DNA of 64,000 nucleotides from Paraburkholderia sp. HP33-1 (GTDB lineage Bacteria > Pseudomonadota > Gammaproteobacteria > Burkholderiales > Burkholderiaceae). Every line of letters starts with the position of its first letter. Position 1 is the first letter of the stretch. Under the pieces are notes generated by a model, which saw only the letters and a list, made by a program, of their open reading frames with translations, made no database searches and had not been told where the DNA came from. Below, piece after piece: positions 1 through 8,768 of the stretch. Position numbers and translations under genes: made by a program. The stretch spans positions 2,392,387-2,456,386 of the forward strand of contig NZ_JAJEJR010000002.1 of NCBI RefSeq assembly GCF_021390595.1. The letters run 5' to 3'.

Positions 1-8
1 GGCGCGCA

Positions 9-320
9 TTAGTAGCGCGGCGGCGGCGGGCGGTGATCGTCGCGATCGTCGTGGTGGCGCGGATCGAAGTCGTGCGGATGATGGCGCATCCACTCGTCAT
101 GCTCCCAGTAGCGGTGGCCGTCCCAGTAACGATCGCCGTGCCAGCCCGTGTTGATCGACACGTCCGCCGGCATCATGTGCGGTTGACCGTGCACGACCGG
201 CGGCGGACCGTTTTCGATGATCACGCGCTCTTGCGCGAATGCGCTACCAGCCGCGACGAGTGTGCCGCCCGCGAGCAGCGTTGCGATCAGCGAGCGCGAT
301 GCCTTGCCAAAAGTTTTCAT
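9..320 (-). CDS. Small secreted His-rich protein
   Basis: Product of about 103 aa. A clear signal peptide (hydrophobic core after Lys/Arg, ending near AGSAFA-QE) predicts export to the periplasm or beyond. The mature part is rich in His, Asp, Trp and Pro (for example HRYWEHDEW, then HHPHDFDPRHHDD), which could bind metal but has no catalytic motif I recognise. Two ATG codons are adjacent. The second (320) sits 5 nt after GGGAGG, a better spacing than the first (323). Function unknown. Confidence is high that it is a real exported protein, low for any role. Confidence 0.75.
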   Translation of the reverse strand: MKTFGKASRSLIATLLAGGTLVAAGSAFAQERVIIENGPPPVVHGQPHMMPADVSINTGWHGDRYWDGHRYWEHDEWMRHHPHDFDPRHHDDRDDHRPPPPRY

Positions 321-323
321 CAT

Positions 324-654
324 GACCTCCCGTCAAAGTTCTGTTCCAGGCCAGCGTCCATGTTTGCCCGGGTCACGCGATTCGCTTCGTTCGCTTCGCT
401 GGCGACCCGAACCAGACGCCGTACACTTGAGACCCACTTTAGCGGCCCGAATCGAATGAAGACGTGAGCGCTTGTAAGCGCGCATTTCAAAGATGGGGGC
501 GGATGTCGGAGGCCCGATTTCGCTTTCGAGCCCCATTCAGCATTGGCTTACGGGACCACGTGGCCACTCGCCTCACTGAATCAGCGTGAAAGCTGGTTAC
601 ATTCATTTCGGGGACGAAACATTTGGGAGGGGGTGCGTCGCGGCAATTGCGGCC
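324..654. other. Intergenic stretch, no gene seen
   Basis: Several short overlapping reading frames occur here on both strands, but none has a ribosome site, family-like composition or coherent sequence. I see no repeat of note. It separates the His-rich protein from the terminators of the 52-aa gene. Confidence 0.5.
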
Positions 655-697
655 CAAAAAACAAAAAGCCACGATCCGCATTTCGCGAATAGTGGCT
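655..697 (-). terminator. Second intrinsic terminator of the 52-aa gene
   Basis: Read leftward, AGCCAC and GTGGCT form a stem around a loop that itself contains TTCGCGAA, followed by a broken T tract (TTTTTGTTTTTT). It lies just beyond the first terminator, so the two act in tandem. Confidence 0.55.
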
Positions 698-701
698 CAA
701 T

Positions 702-723
702 GAAAAGCGCACCCGAGGTGCGC
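702..723 (-). terminator. Intrinsic terminator of the 52-aa gene
   Basis: Perfect 7-bp stem GCGCACC/GGTGCGC with a 3-nt loop. In the leftward direction it is followed by TTTT. It starts about 43 nt past the stop codon of the small gene at 766-924. Confidence 0.6.
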
Positions 724-765
724 GCCCCAGCGCGTTGTCTCGCGCCGAGGATGGTACTGCCGGTG

Positions 766-924
766 TTAGTCCGTCAGCTTGATGCCGAACAGCGTGGACT
801 GCGCGCGGCGCACACGCTCCGCTTCACGGGCACGCGCTTCGTACGAGTAGTCCGAATCCAGCGGCAGATGGGGCGACGCAAAGAGGTCGCTGACCTTTTG
901 GAACATTGCGAAGATGTAGCTCAT
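766..924 (-). CDS. Small 52-aa protein of unknown function
   Basis: Encodes 52 aa beginning MSYIFAMFQKVSDLF and ending STLFGIKLTD. It has a hydrophobic/aromatic N-terminus and an Arg/Glu-rich middle (residues 28-42). The ATG follows GGGAG at good spacing, a perfect TATAAT -10 lies about 50 nt upstream, and two terminator hairpins follow. Transcription and translation signals therefore all support a small real gene. The pattern is reminiscent of the small DUF3563-like proteins of Burkholderiaceae, but I cannot confirm that family from the sequence alone. Confidence 0.65.
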   Translation of the reverse strand: MSYIFAMFQKVSDLFASPHLPLDSDYSYEARAREAERVRRAQSTLFGIKLTD

Positions 925-973
925 GGCGACTCCCGGTTAGTGACTGCATTGCTAGGGTTTTCCCTTAGGAATG

Positions 974-979
974 ATTATA
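974..979 (-). promoter_or_regulatory. -10 element TATAAT of the 52-aa gene
   Basis: A perfect sigma-70 -10 hexamer read leftward. It is flanked by mirrored CCCTAGGGGAAACCCC and AAGGGAAAACCCT tracts that could be a regulator site. No good -35 hexamer is visible. Confidence 0.5.
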
Positions 980-1143
980 GGGGTTTCCCCTAGGGAAAAG
1001 CTAGTGCAGTGCAGCAAAATTTCCGTGTGGCGCGTTGTCGCGTTCTCGCCGGGCTCGAAATGTTGTATCCCGACAACATCCCCGATTTAATGACCGGACG
1101 GACGGCCGCGCCGCACCGCGTGGCGCCGGGGCGGCAATACCGG

Positions 1144-2496
1144 TCAGTTCAGACTCGAAGCTTTTGCTTTGTGGCCGTGCAGGGCGCGAGCGTGTCTCGC
1201 TTGCTTCGGCGTCGCGCCGGGCTGTGCGGGCGCGGTGAGGGTCGTCGCGGCGGGCGCCGACGCGGCATTCGCTGTTGCCGTCGCGGCCATCGCCGTGTGC
1301 GCGTCGAGCAGGCTCACCATCGCGGCCTGCTGGTTCTGCATCATCTGCTCGATGCGGTACTGCTGGGCCGTCGTCTCGCGCGTGAGGCGCATTAGCAGCA
1401 GCGTCTGCGCGACGCCGATCGCCACCGTCGCCAGCAGCGCACCAACCACGATCGAGAGCATCCATTTCATGCGCCGCGAATGATCGGTCGCGGCGTGGCG
1501 TTGATCGGCGATCACGCCGTACAGCGCATCGACGGTGTCGGCGAACGCGGTGGCACGCGCGCGGTCGAGTTCCGGCTCCGAGCGCAGCGCGGCGGCGGCC
1601 GCGTCGGTGTGGCGTGCGTCACGCCAGGCGGTGGCGAATCGGGTGGAGTTGTCTGCGGACGCGGACCGCGGTGTCGCCAGGGGCGTCACGGTCGAGGGCT
1701 CGTCGTCCTGCTTCGCGCTCGAACAGTCTGACGAGGCGGACTGCGTACTCGTCGCGGCCGCGTCATTGGACTGGCTCACGTTACTGCTGCCGATCGCAGC
1801 GGACGTGGCAACCGAAGCCGCGTCGCGCGATGCTGTCGCAGCTTTCGCGAAGGTCGCGGCGAAACGCTGTGGCGGTTTGCCGGCGCCCGCCGTCGCGGCC
1901 GACTCCGCTTCGGCCGCCTGGCGCAACGCGGTCACGCTGCGCGCGACGGTCGCGGCGGCCATCGCCGAACTGAGCGGCGCGGATGGCTCACGCGACATTG
2001 CCGTGGGTTTGTCGTCCGTACTTGATTCGGTGTTCGGCGTTGCATCGGCGCAGGCGCCATTCGTGGCCTCGCCTGCGCGCGCATCAGCAGCCGCCGTCAC
2101 CGACTCGACATCGAACCCGCTCAACTGCTCGTTCACCGGCACCGGCGCGTCAAGCTTCGCCGCACGCGGTGCGCGGCGCGCCGTCTTGTCGAGCAACGCA
2201 TGTTCATCGAATGCGCCGACCGCCTGCAGCACCACATCCGGCAATTCGAAGCCGTGCAGCGTGCCCTGGCGGACGTCGATGTTCATCGCCTCGAGCGTCG
2301 CGCGAGTCGGATCGTCGGGGAACAGGTCGAGCGTGCTGTCATCGCGCGCGACGCCACTCAGTTGCGCGAGGCGTTGCGCCGAGCGCGCTGCGCGCGCCAG
2401 CTTGTTTTCGGTTTCGGTGGAGACGGCGCCCTGGCGCTGCTTCTTCGATGCGGCGCGCTGGGGCCTGGATTGCGGGGATGCTGCGGAATCTGCCAT
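1144..2496 (-). CDS. Ala-rich single-pass membrane protein, unknown function
   Basis: Product of 450 aa. The N-terminal ~110 residues look folded (segment LDLFPDDPTRATLEAMNID, then GFELPDVVLQAV). A long low-complexity Ala/Ser/Thr-rich linker follows (about 120-310). One strong transmembrane helix lies near residues 345-370 (WMLSIVVGALLATVAIGVAQ), then a Gln-rich coiled-coil-like stretch and a basic Ala/Pro tail. This suggests an inner-membrane protein with a cytoplasmic N-terminal domain. No Shine-Dalgarno is evident before the ATG. I do not recognise a family. The disordered linker is compositionally biased, so alternative frames here are also open. Confidence 0.6.
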   Translation of the reverse strand: MADSAASPQSRPQRAASKKQRQGAVSTETENKLARAARSAQRLAQLSGVARDDSTLDLFPDDPTRATLEAMNIDVRQGTLHGFELPDVVLQAVGAFDEHALLDKTARRAPRAAKLDAPVPVNEQLSGFDVESVTAAADARAGEATNGACADATPNTESSTDDKPTAMSREPSAPLSSAMAAATVARSVTALRQAAEAESAATAGAGKPPQRFAATFAKAATASRDAASVATSAAIGSSNVSQSNDAAATSTQSASSDCSSAKQDDEPSTVTPLATPRSASADNSTRFATAWRDARHTDAAAAALRSEPELDRARATAFADTVDALYGVIADQRHAATDHSRRMKWMLSIVVGALLATVAIGVAQTLLLMRLTRETTAQQYRIEQMMQNQQAAMVSLLDAHTAMAATATANAASAPAATTLTAPAQPGATPKQARHARALHGHKAKASSLN

Positions 2497-2795
2497 AGAG
2501 AAAAGAGCGGTCGTCGCCGGGAACGGGGCGCCGAATGCCGCTCGTCATTGCCATTGGAATATTTAGAGCCCGCATTGTCGCATGGCGCTCCGCGCGCGCC
2601 GAAGCCATTCCCCGACGATTTGCGCCGATTCGCGCCCTCGCGCGCGTTTCAGATGATTGCGCCGGGGTGTCAGCGCGAGGCGTTTGCTTTATGCTAAGCC
2701 GCAGACCAACGCGGCCTCGGCGAGCGAGAATATTGAACCGCCGCCCGGAACGTCGCCTCGACACATTGCGCACGCTGCGCCTGAACCACTCGACC

Positions 2796-3929
2796 ATGCC
2801 AAGCACGACCCCTCCCCCTGCTTCGACGACCACCGCCGCGACCGCGCTGCGCGAGCACTTCGCGAACGTGGTGCTGCCGATGTGGCGTGGGCCCGGCTTC
2901 AACCACGCGCTGCAACTGCCCTATGAAGCACTCGATGCGACCGGGCATCAGCCGGTGCCCGCGCAACGCTATCGGGCGATGGCGTGCGCACGTCAGTTGT
3001 TCACGTTTTCGCAGGCGGGCGACATGGAACACGCACGCGTGCTGTTCGATTCGCTGACGCATTCGTTTCAGGACACCGATCACGGCGGATGGTTTTACAG
3101 CGTCGACGCGCTCGGCAAGCCGCTCGACACGACCAAGGACCTCTATACGCACGCGTTCGTCGTGTTCGCGTGCGCAGAATATGCGCGGCGCTCCGACAGC
3201 CGGGAAGCGCTGAAACTGGTGCACAACACGACCGCACTGATCCAGTCGAACTTCGCCGCCGACGACGACCTCTTCAACGCGGCGCTCAACGTGGACTTTT
3301 CGAAGGTGACCGGCACGCCGCTGCAGAATCCGCTGATGCACTTGACCGAAGCGTGGCTCGCCGCCTGCGAAGCGACGCGCGACAACGTGTTCGGCGCCGC
3401 TTTGCGCCGCCTCGCCAGCGCGGTCGCGCGACACTTCGTGCACGCGCCTAGCGGCTGCATCGCCGAATTGCCGATCGGCACGAGCGGCAACCGTCTGGAG
3501 CCGGGACATCAGTTCGAGTGGTACTGGCTGGTCAGGCAGGCGGGCGCGCTGTTCGATGGCACGGGACTCGCCGAATCGCTGGCGCGCGCATTCACCTTCG
3601 CGCAGCAGCATGGCGTGGACCCGGACAGTGGCGGCGTGTGCGCATCGCTCGACGAGTCCGGTCAGGTCAACGACGCGACCCAGCGGATCTGGGCACAGAC
3701 GGAATACCTCCGCGCGCTCGCCTGTCACGACGACCCGGCCGTGCGCGCGGCGCTGCCGCAACAGATCGAACGTTTTAAGCGATGCTTCCTGCATGAGCAC
3801 GGCTGGTTCGAGTGCAAAATGCCGACCGGCGAAGTCGCGCGCGCCGACATGCCGTCAACCACGCCGTACCACCTCGCTACCGCGTATGCGGCGCTGCCTG
3901 TGGCCGCCGAATCCGAAGTGCGGACTTAG
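2796..3929 (+). CDS. AGE-family epimerase/isomerase
   Basis: Product of 377 aa of the N-acylglucosamine 2-epimerase (AGE) alpha/alpha-barrel family, cytoplasmic sugar or sugar-derivative isomerases of about 380-420 aa. Family signatures are visible: DHGGWFYSVDALGKPLDTTKD followed by YTHAF near residues 90-115, and EPGHQFEWYWLV near 235-246, which carries the His/Glu/Trp of the active-site cup. The frame is open further upstream, but MPSTTPPP is the first start that matches the family length. The gene is divergent from the Ala-rich protein, with no operon partner, so the substrate (acylglucosamine, mannose, cellobiose or similar) cannot be assigned. Confidence 0.8.
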   Translation: MPSTTPPPASTTTAATALREHFANVVLPMWRGPGFNHALQLPYEALDATGHQPVPAQRYRAMACARQLFTFSQAGDMEHARVLFDSLTHSFQDTDHGGWFYSVDALGKPLDTTKDLYTHAFVVFACAEYARRSDSREALKLVHNTTALIQSNFAADDDLFNAALNVDFSKVTGTPLQNPLMHLTEAWLAACEATRDNVFGAALRRLASAVARHFVHAPSGCIAELPIGTSGNRLEPGHQFEWYWLVRQAGALFDGTGLAESLARAFTFAQQHGVDPDSGGVCASLDESGQVNDATQRIWAQTEYLRALACHDDPAVRAALPQQIERFKRCFLHEHGWFECKMPTGEVARADMPSTTPYHLATAYAALPVAAESEVRT

Positions 3930-4229
3930 CTGAACTTCGACGGCAATAGAGGAAGTTGAAGGGCGGATCGACTCAACAAACAGTCGTGCACATGAAGAAA
4001 AATGCGTCGCCCCTTGCCGGGAGAATTTAATGCCGCTGGTAAACCCTGGCGAAAAAAAGTTCTCACCAGCCCCCCTCAAAACGCGAAAAAAGCATCAAAA
4101 CCGGGAATACCCGGATGCAGGTTGATTGGCGTCTGTCATGAAGACGTGATACAACTCTCCCCTCGCGGCCGCACTCACGTCGAGCAATGACGGTCGCGAT
4201 GCAATACACAACATTTATTTGGATTAAAA
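3930..4229 (+). other. Gap holding the cold-shock gene leader
   Basis: About 300 nt with no convincing ORF. It is noticeably A-rich in places (runs of A at 4050-4060 and 4085-4100) and contains a short dyad CCGGG-AAT-ACCCGG. A long structured 5' leader is typical of cspA-type genes, so part of this is probably the thermosensitive untranslated region of the downstream gene. Confidence 0.45.
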
Positions 4230-4433
4230 ATGGCAACAGGTACTGTTAAGTGGTTTAACGATGCAAAGGGCTTTGGCTTCATCACGCCGGACGACGGCGG
4301 CGAAGACCTCTTTGCACACTTCTCGGAAATCCAGACGTCGGGCTTCAAGTCCCTGCAGGAAAACCAGAAAGTGACGTTTGAAGTCAAGCAAGGCCCGAAG
4401 GGCAAGCAGGCTGCAAACATCCAGCCGGTCTAA
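4230..4433 (+). CDS. Cold-shock protein, CspA family
   Basis: Product of 67 aa, the usual CspA length. A single OB-fold cold-shock domain carries RNP1 KGFGFI (residues 13-18) and RNP2 DLFAHF (26-31), plus the aromatic patch W8, F9, F15, F17, F28 and F31. It binds single-stranded nucleic acid and acts as an RNA chaperone in the cytoplasm. A good intrinsic terminator follows. The long A-rich leader fits post-transcriptional control, but cold induction is inferred, not seen. Confidence 0.95.
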   Translation: MATGTVKWFNDAKGFGFITPDDGGEDLFAHFSEIQTSGFKSLQENQKVTFEVKQGPKGKQAANIQPV

Positions 4434-4504
4434 GTACTTTCAGGTACTTTGAGACAGGCTTGGACGTCACGATAGGGGCCTCCACAGGCTCCTACGTCTA
4501 ATGC

Positions 4505-4540
4505 AAAATGGCTCGCTTTACGCGGGCCATTTTCTATTTT
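4505..4540. terminator. Bidirectional terminator between csp and the MCP gene
   Basis: Hairpin AAAATGGC...GCCATTTT with inner CGC/GCG pairs, followed by TTTTCTATTTT. It sits between two convergent genes and can serve both. Confidence 0.75.
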
Positions 4541-4566
4541 CTGCCTCGTTTTTAAGCGTCGCCGCT

Positions 4567-6189
4567 TTAAAGCGCATGCATTCCGGTTAATACCAATTCC
4601 GCATTTGCGGCGGACAGGGCGCCGGGCTGTTGCGTGCGCAACACACTTTCCGAAATTTCGAACACGGAAACCGCCTGCTTCAATTGCTCGGTCTGCTGGT
4701 GCAACGAAGCGGCCGCGGCCGCGGCCTGCTCGACGAGGGCCGCATTCTGCTGCGTCATCTCATCCATCTGCACGACCGCCTGGTTCACCTGCTCGATGCC
4801 GGTGCTCTGCTCGAGGGACGAAGCGCTGATTTCGGCCATCATCTGCGTGACGCGCGCGATCGACGCCGACACATGGCTCATCGCTTCGCCGGCACGCTCG
4901 ACGAGCGTCGAGCCGCCCTGAATTTCCGCGACCGATTCGCTGATCAGCGTCTTGATTTCCTTCGCCGACTGCGCGCTGCGTTGCGCGAGCCCGCGCACTT
5001 CGCCGGCCACGACCGCGAAGCCGCGGCCCTGCTCGCCCGCGCGCGCCGCCTCGACGGCCGCATTCAGCGCGAGGATGTTAGTCTGGAACGCGATGCCGTC
5101 GATCACCGAGATAATCTCGGCGATCTTGTCCGAGCTTTGCGCGATGCCGTGCATCTTATCGACCACCTGGTTGACGACTTCGCTGCCGCGGGAGGTCGCG
5201 TCGAGCGCCGTCTCGGCGAGCGCGCTGGCTGCGCGCGCGTGGTCGGCGTTCTGACGCACGGTCGCCGTGAGCTGCTCCATGCTCGACGCCGTTTCCTCGA
5301 GCGATGCGGCCTGGTTTTCGGTGCGCGCCGACAGATCGGCGTTGCCGGTTGCGATTTCGTTGGCGCCAAGATGGATCGAGTCGGCCGATTCGCGCACGCT
5401 CCTGACGGTGCGCGCGACGCTCGCCTGCATCGTCGCGAGGCCCGAGAAAAGGCGGCCGATTTCGTTGCTGCCGCGCGCGGCGATCGGCTGATCGAGTCGG
5501 CCTTGCGCGATGCGCTCGAAGTGGCGGCCCGCTTCCTCGAGCGGCGCGACGACACCGCGGCGCAGCGCTGTATGCACGGTGAGCGTGCCAGCGACGAGCA
5601 CGAGCAGAATCACGACGCTGACGATACGAAACGCGGCCACGCGCGCGTCGATCGAGTCGAGCGACGCGCGGCTTGCGGCGTCGCCGAACTGTTCGAAGTT
5701 GTGCACTTCCGTCAGATAGGCGTCCTGCAACGACTGCGTCGGTTGATCGAGGAAGGCCTGGATATTGTTCGAGTCGAGATACTGCGCGAGCTCGGAGAGC
5801 GCAGCGTGCAGCGTCTTGTAGCGCTCCGCGAGCGCGGCGGCGCGCGCGCTGTTTTGGTCGCTGGTCTTCTCCGCGCTCATGAAAGCGGCGAACGACTGAT
5901 CGGCGGCGCCGAGCTGTTCGCGCGCGTGCTGCACGATCTCCGTGGGCTCGGTGCCGCCGCGCACCATGCGTGTACCGGCGCGCGACAGGTTGATGCGCGC
6001 GTCCATCAGGCGCTGCGTCGTCTGGTTGACCGAGTCGACCTGCTTCAGCGCAATGTTCGACAGATCGCCGACGTCGTCGTGCGTGCGCGTCAGCGACCAG
6101 AAGCCCAACCCTACTGTGACAAGCTGGAAGACGCAGACCGCGGCCAGAACACCTAGCAGGCCGGATGCAACCTTGATCTTGCTGAACAT
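4567..6189 (-). CDS. Methyl-accepting chemotaxis protein
   Basis: Product of 540 aa, a transmembrane chemoreceptor. TM1 spans about residues 8-31 and TM2 about 185-208. Between them lies a ~150-residue periplasmic helical-bundle (Tar-like) sensor, followed by HAMP (about 210-262) and a long coiled-coil signalling domain. The conserved hairpin tip is clear (GIAFQTNILALNAAVEAARA, then GEQGRGFAVVAGEVR). It would signal through CheW/CheA. No NWETF-type CheR/CheB tether is present at the C-terminus. The frame extends upstream to 6297, but MFSKIKVASG immediately before TM1 is the sensible start. The ligand is unknown and no chemotaxis operon is nearby. Confidence 0.93.
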   Translation of the reverse strand: MFSKIKVASGLLGVLAAVCVFQLVTVGLGFWSLTRTHDDVGDLSNIALKQVDSVNQTTQRLMDARINLSRAGTRMVRGGTEPTEIVQHAREQLGAADQSFAAFMSAEKTSDQNSARAAALAERYKTLHAALSELAQYLDSNNIQAFLDQPTQSLQDAYLTEVHNFEQFGDAASRASLDSIDARVAAFRIVSVVILLVLVAGTLTVHTALRRGVVAPLEEAGRHFERIAQGRLDQPIAARGSNEIGRLFSGLATMQASVARTVRSVRESADSIHLGANEIATGNADLSARTENQAASLEETASSMEQLTATVRQNADHARAASALAETALDATSRGSEVVNQVVDKMHGIAQSSDKIAEIISVIDGIAFQTNILALNAAVEAARAGEQGRGFAVVAGEVRGLAQRSAQSAKEIKTLISESVAEIQGGSTLVERAGEAMSHVSASIARVTQMMAEISASSLEQSTGIEQVNQAVVQMDEMTQQNAALVEQAAAAAASLHQQTEQLKQAVSVFEISESVLRTQQPGALSAANAELVLTGMHAL

Positions 6190-6462
6190 CGTAGACACCT
6201 GAAAACAAAGAATGACGGGACACACCAGGGTTAACGGCAGGTCGACTGACCGCTTGAGGCCAATTCCCGCAAAAAGCGGTCTACGTGCGGGTTTCATCGG
6301 CGATCGTCGCGATTGCGGTTGTTTTGCGCAACAATTCGCCGCTCATCGCGTGGAATCACCTTGCGCAGCGAAGCGTCGCTTCCTAGAGTGGGTAGGGACC
6401 GCACGGCGCGTGCTGCGCGGATGCACTGATGCACCACACGGACCCCGTACGAAGGAACCACG

Positions 6463-6897
6463 ATGACCGACCTACTCGACCGGGCGCGCGGCGCACTGCA
6501 TGCCCAGCCGTTCAGCATGCTGCTAGGCGCGGAGTTGATGCACGCCGGCAGCGACGAGCTCACCCTGTGTCTGCCGATTCGCGATGAACTGCGGCAGCAG
6601 CATGGCTTCGTGCATGGCGGCGTCATCAGCTATCTCGCCGACAATGCCTTGACGTTCGCGGGTGCTGTGTCGCTGGGTCCGAGGGTCGTGACCGGTGAAT
6701 TCAAGATCAACTATCTGCGCCCGGCAGTGAAAGGCACGCTGATCGCGCGTGCGAGCGTCGTCTATGCGGGCAGACATCAGGCGACCTGCCAGTGCAGTGT
6801 GTTCGTGGTGGAAGGGAATCGCGAGAAGCTGGTCGCCGTTGCGCAGGGGACCGTGAACCGGATTGCAGAGAACGGGGAGCAGGAGGCGGGGGGGTAG
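6463..6897 (+). CDS. PaaI-family hotdog thioesterase
   Basis: Product of 144 aa with a single hotdog fold of the PaaI/YigI type. The segment QQHGFVHGGVISYLADNA (residues ~46-63) carries the catalytic loop HGG and the Asp of this family, followed by FKINYLRPA, the typical central strand. It hydrolyses acyl-CoA thioesters in the cytoplasm; the acyl group is unknown. GAAGGAA precedes the ATG. The gene is convergent with the fucose operon and is not obviously part of it. Confidence 0.88.
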   Translation: MTDLLDRARGALHAQPFSMLLGAELMHAGSDELTLCLPIRDELRQQHGFVHGGVISYLADNALTFAGAVSLGPRVVTGEFKINYLRPAVKGTLIARASVVYAGRHQATCQCSVFVVEGNREKLVAVAQGTVNRIAENGEQEAGG

Positions 6898-7016
6898 GAA
6901 TTTGCACTAACGTTGCGGGTTGGCCAAACAAGTGACCAAACCAATGCAGGCACGCGAATCGATTTGAAAACGCGGGTAACGACCTGCCCCATCAAACTAC
7001 CCGGCAGCGACAGACG

Positions 7017-7057
7017 AAAAAAAGCCGTTCCCGCCTGAAACGGAAACGGCTTTTCCA
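7017..7057 (-). terminator. Terminator of the fucose operon
   Basis: Read leftward, AAAGCCGTT and AACGGCTTT form a stem followed by TTTTTTT. It lies just beyond the stop of the FAH-family gene. Confidence 0.75.
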
Positions 7058-7090
7058 AAACTACGGCTTAACTAGCGGACCGCCCGCGCC

Positions 7091-7939
7091 TCACTCCGCC
7101 GCGTAAGTCTTCTGCGTCTGCTCGCCCAGCCCTTCGATACCCAAACGCACCGTCTGCCCCGGCTTCAGGAACACCGGGTTCGGCTTCAAGCCCATGCCGA
7201 CGCCCGGCGGCGTACCGGTCGAGATCACATCGCCCGGCTGCAGGCTCATGCACTGCGACACATACGAGACCAGCTTCGCGACGCTGAAGATCATCGTCTT
7301 GGTGCTGCCGTTCTGGTAGCGATGGCCGTCCACTTCGAGCCACAGGCTCAGGTTCTGCGGATCGGCAACTTCATCGCGCGTGACGACCCACGGTCCGATC
7401 GGGCCGAACGTGTCGAAGCCCTTGCCCTTGTCCCACGTGCCGCCACGTTCGAGCTGCCATTCGCGCTCCGACACGTCGTTGATGACGCAATAGCCGGCCA
7501 CGTGCTCGAGCGCGTTCGCTTCGTCGACATACTTCGCCGCTTTGCCGATCACGACGCCGAGTTCGACTTCCCAGTCGGTCTTCTTCGAGCCGCGCGGAAT
7601 TTCGATGTCGTCGTTCGGGCCGCAAATCGCGCTCGTCCACTTGTTGAAGATGACCGGCTCGGCCGGCACTGGCATATTCGATTCCGCCGCATGATCCGCG
7701 TAGTTCAGGCCGATGCAGATGAACTTGCCGATCTTGCCGACGCACGGTCCCACGCGTGGATTGCCTTCGACGACCGGCAGCTTCGCCGGATCGAGCGCGC
7801 GCAGTTTCGCGAGGCTTTCGTCGCCGAGCGTCGCGCCGTCGATATCGCCCACCACCTTCGACAGATCGCGAATCTTGCCTTGCGCGTCGAGCAGGCCCGG
7901 CTTTTCCTGGCCTTTCGGCCCATAACGAAGCAATTTCAT
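7091..7939 (-). CDS. FAH-family 2,4-diketo-3-deoxy-L-fuconate hydrolase (probable)
   Basis: Product of 282 aa of the fumarylacetoacetate hydrolase superfamily. It has the metal-binding core WEVELGVVIGK preceded by IFNKWTSAICGPNDDIEIP, and the C-terminal GDVISTGTPPGVGMG. In the non-phosphorylated L-fucose route the family enzyme cleaves 2,4-diketo-3-deoxy-L-fuconate to pyruvate and L-lactate. That role is inferred from the three upstream genes. The frame opens earlier, but MKLLRYG follows GGGAAG at correct spacing and matches the family N-terminus. It is the last gene of the leftward operon and is followed by a strong terminator. Confidence 0.85.
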   Translation of the reverse strand: MKLLRYGPKGQEKPGLLDAQGKIRDLSKVVGDIDGATLGDESLAKLRALDPAKLPVVEGNPRVGPCVGKIGKFICIGLNYADHAAESNMPVPAEPVIFNKWTSAICGPNDDIEIPRGSKKTDWEVELGVVIGKAAKYVDEANALEHVAGYCVINDVSEREWQLERGGTWDKGKGFDTFGPIGPWVVTRDEVADPQNLSLWLEVDGHRYQNGSTKTMIFSVAKLVSYVSQCMSLQPGDVISTGTPPGVGMGLKPNPVFLKPGQTVRLGIEGLGEQTQKTYAAE

Positions 7940-7991
7940 CGTTGCACTTCCCTTTACGTTCAGTAGTGTTCGGTTCGTCAATCAATCAGAA

Positions 7992-8735
7992 TCAGTTCGA
8001 CCATCCGCCGTCGATCACATGGATCTGGCCCGTCGTGAACGACGACTCGTCGGACGCGAGATACAGCGCGAGTGCGGCAATCTCCTCCGGCTTGCCGATG
8101 CGTCCCATCGGCTGACGCGCGACGAACGCGGCCTGCACCGCGTCGAGCGACGCGCCTTGCGCCTGAGCCTGCGCGGCGATCCGCTGTTCGAGTGACGGCG
8201 AGGACACCGTGCCCGGGCAAATCGCGTTACAGCGTACACCACGCGTGACGAAGTCGGCAGCGACAGACTTGGTCAACCCGACCACCGCGGCCTTCGACGC
8301 GCCATACGCGAAGCGGTTCGGCACTCCCTTCACGCTCGACGCCGCCGACGACATGTTGATGATCGAGCCGCCGCCCTTCTCCAGCATGGCCGGCAAAAAC
8401 GCACGAATCATACGGTACATCGCTTTCGCGTTGAGGTCGAAAGCCAAATCCCAGTCCTCCTCACTGCAATCGAGGATATTGCCCGCATGCACGAAGCCCG
8501 CGCAGTTGAACAGCACGTCGATCGTGCCGACTTCAGCGGCGAGCGCCTTGATCGCCGCGCCGTCGAGCACATCGAGCTTGCGCGGCTCGAGCGGCTTGCC
8601 GCCGAGTCCGTCGATGCGGATATCGGTGGCGATCACGCGCGCGCCTTCGCGCGCGAACAGTTCGGCGGTCGCGAGACCGATGCCTTGTCCCGCCGCGGTG
8701 ATCAGGGCCGTTTTGCCGGCCAGTCTTTGTGTCAT
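7992..8735 (-). CDS. SDR 2-keto-3-deoxy-L-fuconate dehydrogenase (probable)
   Basis: Product of 247 aa, a classical short-chain dehydrogenase. The cofactor loop is TAAGQGIG near the N-terminus, followed by NCAG (a variant of NNAG), catalytic Ser in INMSSAAS, and YGASK with Tyr and Lys. It ends in VIDGGWSN. The overall sequence resembles the DHRS6/ketodeoxyfuconate dehydrogenase subgroup. Context supports NAD-dependent oxidation of 2-keto-3-deoxy-L-fuconate. GGAG lies 6 nt before the ATG. It is separated from the FAH gene by about 50 nt and from the lactonase by about 33 nt, consistent with one transcript. Confidence 0.87.
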   Translation of the reverse strand: MTQRLAGKTALITAAGQGIGLATAELFAREGARVIATDIRIDGLGGKPLEPRKLDVLDGAAIKALAAEVGTIDVLFNCAGFVHAGNILDCSEEDWDLAFDLNAKAMYRMIRAFLPAMLEKGGGSIINMSSAASSVKGVPNRFAYGASKAAVVGLTKSVAADFVTRGVRCNAICPGTVSSPSLEQRIAAQAQAQGASLDAVQAAFVARQPMGRIGKPEEIAALALYLASDESSFTTGQIHVIDGGWSN

Positions 8736-8768
8736 CTACGACTCCAGTTGAATGGGCTGCTAACGAAA

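Noticed and set aside
4058..4075. GTTCTCACCAGCCCCC near the cold-shock leader as a repeat copy
   Set aside because: CTCACC is present, but the spacing to the CCCG part is wrong and the flanks do not fit the element.
4630..6156. A long plus-strand open frame opposite the chemotaxis receptor gene
   Set aside because: It is the antisense of a certain gene. It is rich in Arg/His/Asp as expected for a shadow of GC-rich codons and has no family resemblance. The same reasoning removes the long antisense frames opposite the acetyltransferase (12383-13828), prfC (14827-16569) and the dehydrogenase (29178-31064).
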